Source: Deltaproteobacteria bacterium (GTDB lineage: Bacteria > Desulfobacterota_C > Deferrisomatia > Deferrisomatales > JACRMM01). Taken from it: a DNA stretch of 17,505 nucleotides. The position numbers and the translations under genes are program-made. This document shows, piece after piece, positions 1 to 7,228 of the stretch (its first letter is position 1; each line of letters begins with the position of its first letter). The stretch is from the NCBI GenBank assembly GCA_016218905.1, contig JACRCS010000424.1, forward strand, positions 1-17,505, in the 5' to 3' direction. The notes beneath the pieces are model-generated. The model saw only the letters and a list, made by a program, of their open reading frames with translations. It was not told the origin of the DNA and ran no database searches.

Positions 1-1105
1 CGCCGTCGGGGTTGATGGCCTTCGAAGCGAACAGGCCGGTGGCCAACGCGCCCCACGTGCCCCCGACGCCGTGGACGCCGACGACGTCGAGGGAGTCGTC
101 GTAGCCGAGGCGGGACTTGAGGCAGACCGCCTGGAAACAGAGCACCCCGGCCAGAAAGCCGACGAGCGCAGCCCATCCGGGGTTGATGTAGCCGGCCCCC
201 GGCGTGATGGCAACGAGTCCGGCGACGCATCCCGAGGCCGCGCCCAGCGCGCTCGGCTTTCCGAAGCGGCGCTTCTCGGCCAGGAGCCACCCGACCAGAC
301 CCGCCGCCGAAGCGGTGTGCGTCGAAGTGAACGCGAGCGCGGCGACTCCCGTCGCTCCCAGCGCGCTGCCCGCGTTGAAGCCGAACCAGCCGAACCAGAG
401 CAGTCCCGCCCCGAAGAGAGTCAACGTGAGGTTGTGGGGGACGAACTGCTCGCTCGGGTACCCGCGCCGCTTGCCGAGGATCAGGATGAGGGCCAGGGCC
501 GAAGCCCCGGAGGAGATGTGGACGACGGTGCCGCCGGCGAAGTCGAGGCAGCCGAGCTTCAGGAGCCAACCGCCGTCGCCCCAGACCCAGTGCGCCAGGG
601 GATCGTACACGAGCACGGCCCAGAGGAGCACGAAGAGCGTGTACGCGGAGAACTTGAGCCGTTCGACGACCGCGCCGCTGATGAGGGCCGGCGTGATCAC
701 CGCGAACATGCCCTGAAACATCACGAACGCCATGGTCGGGATCGTTCCCCTCAGACTGTCGGCCTTCATGCCCGTCAGAAAGAGCTGGTCCAGTCCGCCG
801 AGGAGAGGACCGCCCGCCCCGCCGAAGGCGAGCGAGTACCCGAAGGCGGTCCACTGGAGCCCGATCGCCCCCATGCAGATAAAGCTCATCATCAGCGTGG
901 AGAGGACGTTCTTGCTCCGGACCATGCCCGCGTAGAAGAGCGCGAGCCCGGGGACCATGACGAGGACCAGCGCGGAGCTCGCCAGCACCCAAGCCGTATC
1001 GCCGGCGTTCAGGGTCGGTTCCGCAGCCGGACAGGGAGCGGCCGCGAGAACGAGGACGGCGGCAGCAAACGAGAGAAGGCGACCGCAGCGACACAAGTGG
1101 TTCAT
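1..1105 (-). CDS. amt: Ammonium transporter (Amt/MEP/Rh family), C-terminus cut by window edge
   Basis: The minus-strand frame from ATG at 1105 stays open to the left edge (368 residues seen). It conducts ammonium/ammonia across the inner membrane as a trimer. A signal peptide is visible at residues 1-28 (hydrophobic core LLSFAAAVLVLAAA), as in Escherichia coli AmtB. Family motifs follow in order: FYAGMVRSKN near 57-66, a Phe-gate region MFQGMF near 129-134, DFAGGTVVHISSG near 189-200 with Asp189 and His196 (first pore histidine), FGWFGFNAGSAL near 238-249, and VGVHGVGG near 343-349 with His345 (second pore histidine). Repeated hydrophobic segments fit about 11 membrane helices. AGGAGG at 1112-1117 lies 6 nt before the ATG and fixes the start. 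A sigma-54-like site lies just upstream. A PII gene (glnK/glnB) is a usual neighbour but would lie outside the window. The last segment and C-terminal tail are not seen. Confidence 0.97.
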   Translation of the reverse strand, partial: MNHLCRCGRLLSFAAAVLVLAAAPCPAAEPTLNAGDTAWVLASSALVLVMVPGLALFYAGMVRSKNVLSTLMMSFICMGAIGLQWTAFGYSLAFGGAGGPLLGGLDQLFLTGMKADSLRGTIPTMAFVMFQGMFAVITPALISGAVVERLKFSAYTLFVLLWAVLVYDPLAHWVWGDGGWLLKLGCLDFAGGTVVHISSGASALALILILGKRRGYPSEQFVPHNLTLTLFGAGLLWFGWFGFNAGSALGATGVAALAFTSTHTASAAGLVGWLLAEKRRFGKPSALGAASGCVAGLVAITPGAGYINPGWAALVGFLAGVLCFQAVCLKSRLGYDDSLDVVGVHGVGGTWGALATGLFASKAINPDG

Positions 1106-1506
1106 ACGAAGCCTCCTGCAGACGGAGAAGGACGGGCGATTCGCGGTTTGCAAGGAGGGTGCCGAGCGCGAGAAGGGCGGCGCTCCGGCCCTTCGGCCGG
1201 CGCCGGAGCCCGCTTCGTCGGACAAAAACGTAGGCGGCCCGGGAGAGGGCAATACAGAAATGTACGCGCAGAAGAGGAGAGTCGAGAGGGGGGAAATAAA
1301 GAGGGGGAGCTCGGCGCTGCTCTCCGGGGGGGCAAAGAGCGTTTGCGGTTCCGAACTCCCCCAACCGATACTGGGGAAGAGTGTCAACGCGACTCACTAT
1401 GGACCGTTGGTGCGCACTTGTCAAGCGGGTCGTAAAAGAATCTTCGCGAAGCGGGAGAGGAAGACGGCGGCGCCCGCCCCCGTCGACTCTCTCGGGGAGG
1501 AATAGG
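1106..1506. other. Divergent intergenic region between amt and the CrtC-like gene
   Basis: About 400 bp with no gene I can support. It holds the amt ribosome site and the sigma-54-like site. About 20 bp upstream of that lies a GC-rich inverted repeat (GCTCCGGC at 1182-1189 against GCCGGAGC at 1202-1209). The purine-rich stretch around 1261-1315 is lower in GC than its surroundings. The rightward gene has GGGGAGG at 1494-1500 as its ribosome site, but I see no clear sigma-70 promoter for it. Open frames crossing the region look like GC-driven shadows. Confidence 0.6.
1149..1163 (-). promoter_or_regulatory. Putative sigma-54 (RpoN) promoter of amt
   Basis: Read on the minus strand the site is GGCAC-CCTCC-TTGCA. 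The GG of the -24 element (1163-1162) and the GC of the -12 element (1151-1150) have the spacing of the RpoN consensus (TGGCAC-N5-TTGCA). Only the first T of TGGCAC is changed, to C. The predicted transcript start is near 1139, giving a leader of about 34 nt that contains the AGGAGG ribosome site. RpoN and NtrC control of ammonium transporters is established in many proteobacteria, which raises the prior. I saw no convincing NtrC-type enhancer further upstream. Confidence 0.7.
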
Positions 1507-2625
1507 ATGACGCAAGTTTGCCGGCGGGGCTTTGCTCTCCTCTGTGCCGACCTGGTCGGGGCGGGCCCGTCGCCGGCCGGGAGCCCCGAGCGTTGGACGA
1601 TGGTCGTGGGCCCCCGCGCCTGGGCCTTCCCCCGCGACCACGGCTCCCACCCGGAGTACCGCACGGAGTGGTGGTACTTCACGGGCATCCTGCGCGGGCC
1701 GGGCGGCGAGCGCTTCGGCTATGAGCTCACGTTCTTCCGCCAGGGCCTCGTGGGCCGGCCGCGCGACCCGAAGAACCCGTGGTCGGTCCGAGACGCGCAC
1801 CTCGCCCACTTCGCCGTCACGGACGCGGTGAGGGGAACGTTCCGGTTCGCGGAGCGCGTCTCACGCGAGGGGCCCGGCCTCGCCGCGGCCGGCCGGGAGG
1901 GCCTCGACGTGCGGGTGCTGAACTGGTCCGCCCGCCAGGACCGTGACGGAATCGCCCTGCGGGCCCGCACGTCCGAAATGGAGATCGAGCTCCAGCTCCA
2001 TCCCCGCAAGCGCCCGGTGCTTCACGGGGAGGCCGGGTTGAGCCGGAAGGGCTCGGAGCCCGGGCAGGCGTCCTACTACGTCTCCCTCACGGACCTCGAG
2101 ACCCGGGGATTCCTCCGGCCCGGCCCCGGCCAGGCGAGGCGGGCCGTCTCGGGGAGAAGCTGGTTCGACCACGAGTTCGGCAGCAATCAGCTCTCCGCGG
2201 CCCAGGAAGGGTGGGACTGGTTCGGGCTACATCTGGAAGACGGGCGGGACGTGATGCTCTACCTGCTCAGGCGGCAGGGCGGAGGGCTGGAACCCGCCTC
2301 TTCCGGCACGCTGGTCGAGCCGGACGGGACCGCCCGCCACCTGCGGCTCGAGGACGTCCGTTTGGAACGGCTCTCATCCTGGAAAAGCCCCAAGAGCGGA
2401 GCGACATACCCGAGCCGCTGGCGGCTCTCCATCCCGTCGGCCCGGGTGGAGGTCGTCCTGGCGCCGCTCGTCTCCGATCAGGAGTTGGCGACGCGCTCCT
2501 CGACGGGAGTCGTCTACTGGGAAGGCGCGGTCGCGGGAGCAGGCAGCTCGGAGGGGAGGGCCGTGGCGTGCGAAGGGTACGTGGAGCTCACCGGTTACGC
2601 CCACGGCATGGGGGGCACCTTCTGA
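1507..2625 (+). CDS. Secreted CrtC/AttH-like lipocalin-domain protein
   Basis: The product is 372 aa. GGAGG at 1496-1500 lies 6 nt before ATG 1507 and decides the start; the frame is open further upstream, but that part reads as non-coding. Residues 1-24 look like a weak export signal (RRGFALLCADLVGAG). The N-terminal half carries HPEYRTEWWYFTGIL near 48-62 and a histidine-rich stretch DAHLAHFAVTDA near 97-108. The second half carries SWFDHEFGSNQL near 218-229 and GWDWFGLHLEDGRDVMLYLL near 235-254. These are hallmarks of the CrtC N-terminal and lipocalin-9-like pair found in carotenoid 1,2-hydratases and in AttH-like periplasmic proteins. The exact substrate is unknown. No carotenoid genes are nearby, so a carotenoid role is not supported by context. 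The gene stands alone, divergent from amt and convergent with greA. Confidence 0.88.
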   Translation: MTQVCRRGFALLCADLVGAGPSPAGSPERWTMVVGPRAWAFPRDHGSHPEYRTEWWYFTGILRGPGGERFGYELTFFRQGLVGRPRDPKNPWSVRDAHLAHFAVTDAVRGTFRFAERVSREGPGLAAAGREGLDVRVLNWSARQDRDGIALRARTSEMEIELQLHPRKRPVLHGEAGLSRKGSEPGQASYYVSLTDLETRGFLRPGPGQARRAVSGRSWFDHEFGSNQLSAAQEGWDWFGLHLEDGRDVMLYLLRRQGGGLEPASSGTLVEPDGTARHLRLEDVRLERLSSWKSPKSGATYPSRWRLSIPSARVEVVLAPLVSDQELATRSSTGVVYWEGAVAGAGSSEGRAVACEGYVELTGYAHGMGGTF

Positions 2626-2636
2626 GCGGAGCCCCC
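2611..2636 (+). terminator. Weak hairpin at the end of the CrtC-like gene
   Basis: GGGGGC (2611-2616) and GCCCCC (2631-2636) can pair around a 14-nt loop that contains the TGA stop. No T-tract follows on either strand, so this is at best a Rho-dependent or mRNA-end structure. Confidence 0.25.
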
Positions 2637-2639
2637 ACG

Positions 2640-2753
2640 AGTGTCCCGTTTGGGAATTCCTCGCCTGTTATTCACCCTCTGCGATGGCCGAACGGCGCTG
2701 ATTCGCCGCCGTTCGTCCTGCTGGTCGTTATGCGCGAACCAACCGCACGGGAC
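2640..2753. repeat. Palindromic repeat element, copy 1 (degenerate ends)
   Basis: This 114-bp block aligns without gaps to 14518-14631 with about 17 mismatches. The outer ends still pair over GTCCCGT/ACGGGAC. The internal stem (2686-2697 with 2707-2718, loop 9 nt) has one mismatch compared with the perfect stem of copy 2. It lies in the convergent gap between the CrtC-like gene and greA, with its right end 18 nt from the greA stop. A second small hairpin, GGCC-GAAA-GGCC on the plus strand, lies at 2755-2766 between the element and greA. It appears to be a non-coding mobile or structural element. The frame readable through it shows about ten residue changes between copies, so it does not behave like a conserved peptide. 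Confidence 0.85.
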
Positions 2754-2771
2754 CGGCCGAAAGGCCAGGCC

Positions 2772-3242
2772 TTATTCCGCGACGTCCAGGATCTCGAACT
2801 CCGTCGTCTTCCCGGGAGCCTGGACCGTCACCTGATCACCCACTTCCTTCCCCAGCATGGCTCGCGCCAGGGGCGAAGTAATGGAGAGCCTCCCCTGGTC
2901 GATGTCCGACTCGTAGGGGCCGACGATCTGGTAGAGCTTCGTCTCGCCGGAATTGAGGTCCTCGACCTTCACCCGGACCCCGAAGGCGACCTTCTCCTTC
3001 GGGCCCCTCGGTACTTCCATGATCTCCGAGCTCGCGAGCTTCGTCTCCAGGTCCCGGATCTTGGCTTCGATCCAGCCCTGCTTCTCGCGGGCGGCGTGAT
3101 ACTCCGCGTTCTCGGAAATATCGCCGTGGGAACGCGCCGCTCCGATCTCCTTGATGACCTGGACGCGGTCCTCGCGCTTGAGCCTCTCGAGCTCTTCCCG
3201 GATGCGGGTCCACCCCTCTCGAGTGATCGGTGCGCGGCTCAT
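2772..3242 (-). CDS. greA: Transcription elongation factor GreA
   Basis: The product is 156 aa, close to the 158 aa of Escherichia coli GreA. GreA enters the RNA polymerase secondary channel and stimulates cleavage of backtracked RNA. The N-terminal coiled coil carries DISENAEYHAAREKQ near 41-55. The two acidic tip residues Asp41 and Glu44 fall at the Escherichia coli positions. The C-terminal FKBP-like domain includes SPLARAMLGKEVGD near 127-140. A GAGGAGGAG ribosome site lies directly before ATG 3242. The gene follows the TatD-radical SAM gene after about 104 bp, a larger gap than elsewhere in the run, so it may have its own promoter. None is clear. A repeat element lies 18 nt past the stop. 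Confidence 0.97.
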   Translation of the reverse strand: MSRAPITREGWTRIREELERLKREDRVQVIKEIGAARSHGDISENAEYHAAREKQGWIEAKIRDLETKLASSEIMEVPRGPKEKVAFGVRVKVEDLNSGETKLYQIVGPYESDIDQGRLSITSPLARAMLGKEVGDQVTVQAPGKTTEFEILDVAE

Positions 3243-3271
3243 GTCTCCTCCTCGTTCAAACGACCGAGATC

Positions 3272-3286
3272 GCGGCCGGGGGCCGC
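3272..3286 (-). other. Short perfect GC hairpin between the TatD-radical SAM gene and greA
   Basis: GCGGCC-GGG-GGCCGC can form a 6-bp stem with a 3-nt loop. It lies about 30 nt upstream of greA in the only sizeable gap of the downstream half of the gene run. No T-tract follows, so terminator function is doubtful; it could be a leader structure or chance in GC-rich DNA. Confidence 0.3.
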
Positions 3287-3346
3287 TCCCATGAATGTTT
3301 GCTTTCCCTCTACCTGCTCTCCCGGAGTGCTTCCCCGCGCACGGGC

Positions 3347-4729
3347 CTACCCCCGGTCGTCGTACTCTCGCGCCCGAAAGCGCGCGCCCTGGGCCTCGGC
3401 CACCCGCCGGCAGGCTTCGACGTCCAGGCCCGGGACGGTAACCGCCGAGGCGGTCACCTCGGGCAGAGTCCGGGCCGCGCTCCGCAGGAACGCGAGGACC
3501 GCCTCGTAGGCTCCCTCCGCGGTGGGACGGCAGAGCCGCTCGTAGGTGTGGGCGTCGGGGGCATTGAGGCTCACCGAGACCGCGTCCACCGCGCCGACGA
3601 GCTCGGGCACGACGTCTCGGCCGTGGACGAGGCTCGCCAGGCCGTCCGTGTTGACCCGGATCCGCCTCGCGCCCTGCGCCTTGAGGGCCCGGGCGACCCG
3701 GATGACGTCTTCGAGCCGGAGGAGCGACTCCCCCAGCCCGCAGAAGACGACCTCCTCCCACGCCTCCGGTCCTCCCTCGGCCCGGACCGCCGCCAGGATC
3801 TCCTCGACCGTCGGCTCCCGCTCCAGCGAAAGGTCGTGGCCGGCCATCTCCCGCGAGCTCCTGCCGGCACAGAACCCGCACCGGTTCGTACAGCGGGCGG
3901 TCACGTTCAGGTAGAGGCTCCGACGGATCGGGTAGGCGATCCGCGGCGTCTCCGCCTCCCCCACGCCGAAGAGGCGCAGGCTCGCGCGGGAGGTGATCCT
4001 CGCCACGTCCGCCACCGAGACGCCGCGCAGTTCGGCGACGGCCCGCGCGGTGTGGACGAGGTAGGCGGGTTCGTTGGTCTTCCCCCTCAGGGGCTGCGGC
4101 GCCAGGTAGGGGCAGTCCGTCTCGAGGAGACAGCGCTCGAGCGGCACCGAAGCGACGACCCGGCGGAGCTCCTCGTTCTTCGGATAGGTGACGGTACCCG
4201 GAATGGAGAGATAAAAGCCGAGCGCCAGCACCTCGCGGGCGAAGCTCACGTCTCCCGAGAAGCAGTGGAAGACGCCCCGCAGGTCGCCGCCCTTCTCGCC
4301 CTTGAGGATCGCCAGGGTCTCCTGGTGGGCCTCCCGGTCGTGGACGATGACCGGGAGCCCCGCCTCCTTGGCCCGCACCACCTGCGCCCGAAAGGCGTCC
4401 CGCTGGGCCGGCCGCGGCGAGCGGTCCCGGTAGAAGTCGAGCCCGATCTCTCCCCACGCCACGACCTTCGGGGACGACTTCGCCAGCGTGGAGAGCTCGT
4501 CGAGGGTCGCCTCGGTGGCCTGAGACGCGTCGTGCGGGTGGACGCCGACGGCCGCCCAGAGGCCCTCCTCCGCGTCAGCGAGCTCGACGGCCGCTCGGCT
4601 GTCGGCGAGGTCCGTCCCCACCGTGACGACCTTCCCCACTCCGGCCGAACGGGCGCGCCCGAGGACGCTGCGGAGGTCGCGCCGGAGCGCGGCGTCCGTC
4701 AGGTGGGCGTGGGTATCGACGAGGGTCAC
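3347..4729 (-). CDS. TatD-family metal-dependent hydrolase fused to a radical SAM domain
   Basis: I chose the GTG start at 4729 because it overlaps the metG stop as GTGA and is followed at once by the conserved TatD start TLVDTHAHLTD. This gives 460 aa. Residues 1-256 are a complete TatD domain with metal and catalytic motifs: HAH 7-9, GEIGLDFY 93-100, VHDREAH 129-135, FHCFSGD 154-160 and ETDCPYLAP 203-211. Residues about 265-460 are a radical SAM domain with CTNRCGFC (Cys280, Cys284, Cys287 binding the 4Fe-4S cluster) and FCGLGES-type core motifs. Separate TatD-linked radical SAM proteins are known and their reaction is undefined. Here the two are one chain. TatD is a 3'-5' DNase or D-aminoacyl-tRNA deacylase-like TIM barrel. 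The radical SAM substrate is unknown. The gene sits in the housekeeping run after metG. Confidence 0.93.
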   Translation of the reverse strand: MTLVDTHAHLTDAALRRDLRSVLGRARSAGVGKVVTVGTDLADSRAAVELADAEEGLWAAVGVHPHDASQATEATLDELSTLAKSSPKVVAWGEIGLDFYRDRSPRPAQRDAFRAQVVRAKEAGLPVIVHDREAHQETLAILKGEKGGDLRGVFHCFSGDVSFAREVLALGFYLSIPGTVTYPKNEELRRVVASVPLERCLLETDCPYLAPQPLRGKTNEPAYLVHTARAVAELRGVSVADVARITSRASLRLFGVGEAETPRIAYPIRRSLYLNVTARCTNRCGFCAGRSSREMAGHDLSLEREPTVEEILAAVRAEGGPEAWEEVVFCGLGESLLRLEDVIRVARALKAQGARRIRVNTDGLASLVHGRDVVPELVGAVDAVSVSLNAPDAHTYERLCRPTAEGAYEAVLAFLRSAARTLPEVTASAVTVPGLDVEACRRVAEAQGARFRAREYDDRG

Positions 4730-6267
4730 GACTTCTCGATACGCGGAAAGAGGCTCGGCCCCCGCTCCGTCTGGGCCCCGCCCGGCAGGCCGCCCCACGT
4801 CTCCAGGTCGTCGATCCGACCCTCATCGGCGGCGCGTTGTAGGCCGAGGCGGCGGCAGATCTCCCGGCCCGTCTCCGGCATGAAGGGGAAGACGAGCAAG
4901 CCGATGGCCCGCAGGGCCTCGCAGGCGTTGTAGAGCACCTGGTCGAGCCGGCCGGCCTTCGCCGGGTCCTTCGCGAGCGCCCAGGGCCCCGTGCCGTCCA
5001 CGTACCGGTTGACGAGCCCCACGTAGCTCCAGATCGTGGTGAGCGCTCGCTGGAAGGCGAGCTCGTCCATGGCGCGGTCCACCGCGCGCAGGACCTCCAC
5101 CAGCCGCTCCCGCAGCTCCTCGTCCTCGGCCTCGTTCCCGAAGCTGACCACCCGGGGCACGATGCCCCCGCGGTACTTGCCGAGCATGGCCAGGACGCGG
5201 GAGACGAGGTTTCCGAGGTCGTTGGCGAGGTCGGAGTTGATCCGATGGACGAGCGCCTCGCGGCTGAAGTCGCCGTCGAGCCCGAAGGGGACCTCCCGGA
5301 GGATGAAGTACCGGAAGGCGTCGACCCCGTACTCGGCGGCCATGGCAGCGGGATCCACCACGTTGCCGAGGCTCTTGGACATCTTCCGCCCCTCCACCGT
5401 CCACCAGCCGTGCGCGAAGACCTTCTTCGGGAGCGGCACGCCGCCGGCGAGGAGAAAAGTCGGCCAGTAGACCGCGTGGAAGCGCAGGATGTCCTTGCCG
5501 ATCACCTGGACGTCCGCGGGCCAGAACTTCGAGTAGGTCGCCTGGTCGTCCGGGAAACCCACGCCGGTGAGGTAGTTCGTGAGGGCGTCGAACCAGACGT
5601 AGATCACGTGCTGGGGGTCCTCGGGAACCGGAATGCCCCAGGAGAAGCTCGTCCGCGAGATGGAGAGGTCCCGGAGCCCCTCCTTCACGAACGCCAGGAT
5701 CTCGTTTCGCCGGCTGACGGGCTGGATGAAGTCCGGGTTCTCCTCGATGTGGCGCAGGAGCGGCTGCTCGTAGCGGGACATGCGGAAGAAGTAGCTCGGC
5801 TCCTTGAGCTTCTCGGTCGGCCGGTTGCAGTCGGGGCAGTTCCCTTCGATCAACTGGGTCTCGGTCCAGAAGGTCTCGCAGGGGGTGCAGTACCAGTCTT
5901 CGTACTCGCCGAGGTAGATGTCGCCGCTGGCGAGAAGCCGGCGGAAGAGCTCCTCCACCGCGCGGTAGTGGGCCGGCTCCGTGGTCCGAACGAAGCGGGT
6001 GTTCGAGATCCCAAGGGTCTTCCACAGGTCCTGGAACCGGGTGACCACCCGATCGGCCAGGTCGAGGGGCTTCTCGCCTCGCTCGGCGGCGGCCTTCTCG
6101 ACCTTCTGCCCGTGCTCGTCCGTGCCGGTCAGGAAGAAGACCTCGCGGCCTCCTGCACGCCGATAGCGCGCCAGCGCGTCGCACGCGACGGTCGTGTACG
6201 CGTGCCCGATGTGCGGGACGTCGTTGACGTAGTAAATGGGAGTCGTGACGTAGAAGGTCTCAGCCAT
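4726..6267 (-). CDS. metG: Methionyl-tRNA synthetase
   Basis: The product is 513 aa and charges tRNA-Met in the cytoplasm. The class I Rossmann domain starts with FYVTTPIYYVNDVPHIGHAY, with HIGH at 19-22. A four-Cys zinc knuckle (Cys127, Cys130, Cys144, Cys147) sits in the connective region, and KMSKS is at 295-299. An anticodon-binding helical domain follows. It ends without the C-terminal OB-fold tRNA-binding extension found in longer MetG proteins, so this is the short form. The ATG at 6267 overlaps the ricT stop by 8 bp and has GGAG upstream. Its stop overlaps the GTG of the TatD-radical SAM gene. The ricT-metG-tatD order resembles operons in several deep-branching Gram-negative phyla. 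Confidence 0.97.
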   Translation of the reverse strand: MAETFYVTTPIYYVNDVPHIGHAYTTVACDALARYRRAGGREVFFLTGTDEHGQKVEKAAAERGEKPLDLADRVVTRFQDLWKTLGISNTRFVRTTEPAHYRAVEELFRRLLASGDIYLGEYEDWYCTPCETFWTETQLIEGNCPDCNRPTEKLKEPSYFFRMSRYEQPLLRHIEENPDFIQPVSRRNEILAFVKEGLRDLSISRTSFSWGIPVPEDPQHVIYVWFDALTNYLTGVGFPDDQATYSKFWPADVQVIGKDILRFHAVYWPTFLLAGGVPLPKKVFAHGWWTVEGRKMSKSLGNVVDPAAMAAEYGVDAFRYFILREVPFGLDGDFSREALVHRINSDLANDLGNLVSRVLAMLGKYRGGIVPRVVSFGNEAEDEELRERLVEVLRAVDRAMDELAFQRALTTIWSYVGLVNRYVDGTGPWALAKDPAKAGRLDQVLYNACEALRAIGLLVFPFMPETGREICRRLGLQRAADEGRIDDLETWGGLPGGAQTERGPSLFPRIEKS

Positions 6268-7228
6268 CGGTCTTCTTCTCCTGGCCGCCCGGCGGCCGCC
6301 GCCGCCGACGACGCCTGCGCGAGCTCGAGGGACCCGAGGGCGCTTGGGACTGCCCTTGCGAGGGCGCTGGCTGCCGCTGCTCCGGCGCCGCTTGCACGGG
6401 CGCGGAGGAGGCGGGCTCGGGCGCCGGCACCTCGGCCTTCGACGCCTCTCCCCGATACTCCGAGAGCGAGATCTCGTGCTCCTTGCCCTCGACGAACACG
6501 GCGAAGGTGCCCTCCAGCACGTTTCGCCTCACGACCTTCCCCTCGCCGAACCGGGTCTGTACCCGCTTGCCCATTTTGGGCATGTCCTTGGCGAGCTCTT
6601 CGTACATCTGGTGCTCATAGCCGAGGCAACAGAGAAGTCTGCCGCAGATCCCGGAGATCTTGACGGGATTGAGGGAGACGTTCTGGTCCTTGGCCATGCG
6701 GACGCTGATCGGGGCGAAGTCCGAGAGCCAGGTGGCGCAGCAGAGCTCCCGGCCGCAGCAGCCGACCCCGCCCACGAGCTTCGCCTCGTCGCGCACGCCG
6801 ATCTGGCGCATCTCGATTCGGGTGTGGAACTGCCGGGCGAGGTCCCGCACGAGCTCTCGGAAGTCGACCCGCCCCTCGGCCGTGAAGTAGAAGATGGCCT
6901 TCGAGCCGTCGAAGAGGTACTCGACGTCGACGAGCTTCATGGGCAGGTTCTTCTGGCGGATCAGTTCGGAGCAGAACTGCAGGGCGTAACCCTCGAGCTC
7001 ACAGTTCTGCTCGAAGCGGAGGAAGTCTCTCTCCTCCGCCCGCCGCAGCACGCGCTTGAGCGACGCGCCGGCCTCCGCCTCCCCGGTCCCGGCGGCCGCA
7101 ACCTCCCCGAGGGCCATGCCCCGCTCGGTCTCCACCACGACCCAGTCGCCCGAGTGCAGCTCCACCTCGCCCGGGTCGAACGTGTAGATCTTGCAAGCCT
7201 TCTTGAAACGGACGCCGACAGTCTTCAA
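6260..7228 (-). CDS. ricT: RicT/YaaT-like PSP1-domain protein with arginine-rich tail
   Basis: The likely TTG start at 7228 overlaps the holB stop (TTGA) and is preceded by GGGAG; no better start is near. This gives 322 aa. The conserved PSP1/YaaT core spans about 1-255 with seven cysteines in two clusters: VGCCGRELCC (157, 158, 163, 164) and SGICGRLLCC (195, 200, 201), then LGYEHQMYEELAKDMPKMGK. In Bacillus subtilis RicT forms a 4Fe-4S-carrying complex with RicA and RicF that affects RNase Y and mRNA maturation; its yaaT gene also follows tmk and holB. No RicA or RicF gene is visible here. The tail from about 262 is Ala/Pro/Gln/Ser-rich, includes eight Arg in a row (304-311) and ends EKKTDG. 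It looks disordered and may bind RNA (inference). Confidence 0.92.
   Translation of the reverse strand: MKTVGVRFKKACKIYTFDPGEVELHSGDWVVVETERGMALGEVAAAGTGEAEAGASLKRVLRRAEERDFLRFEQNCELEGYALQFCSELIRQKNLPMKLVDVEYLFDGSKAIFYFTAEGRVDFRELVRDLARQFHTRIEMRQIGVRDEAKLVGGVGCCGRELCCATWLSDFAPISVRMAKDQNVSLNPVKISGICGRLLCCLGYEHQMYEELAKDMPKMGKRVQTRFGEGKVVRRNVLEGTFAVFVEGKEHEISLSEYRGEASKAEVPAPEPASSAPVQAAPEQRQPAPSQGQSQAPSGPSSSRRRRRRRRPPGGQEKKTDG

Noticed and set aside
1405..1425. NtrC-type enhancer near GGTGCGCAC
   Set aside because: The half-sites are abutting and in the opposite orientation to the NtrC consensus, so it does not support an activator site for amt.
71..1435. 454-residue plus-strand open frame across the left end
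   Set aside because: It is antisense to a complete, motif-rich ammonium transporter and is composed of charged low-complexity sequence, typical of GC-rich shadow frames.
2640..2753. Short peptide readable through both repeat copies (shared RWPNGADSPPF)
   Set aside because: Between copies about ten of 37 codons change residue, and the conserved residues simply mirror the DNA stem. This argues for DNA or RNA structure, not a conserved peptide.
3230..4933. 567-residue plus-strand open frame opposite the TatD-radical SAM and metG genes
   Set aside because: It is antisense to genes with intact catalytic motifs. Its composition (Arg, Asp, Val, Leu repeats) follows from the codon bias of the minus strand.
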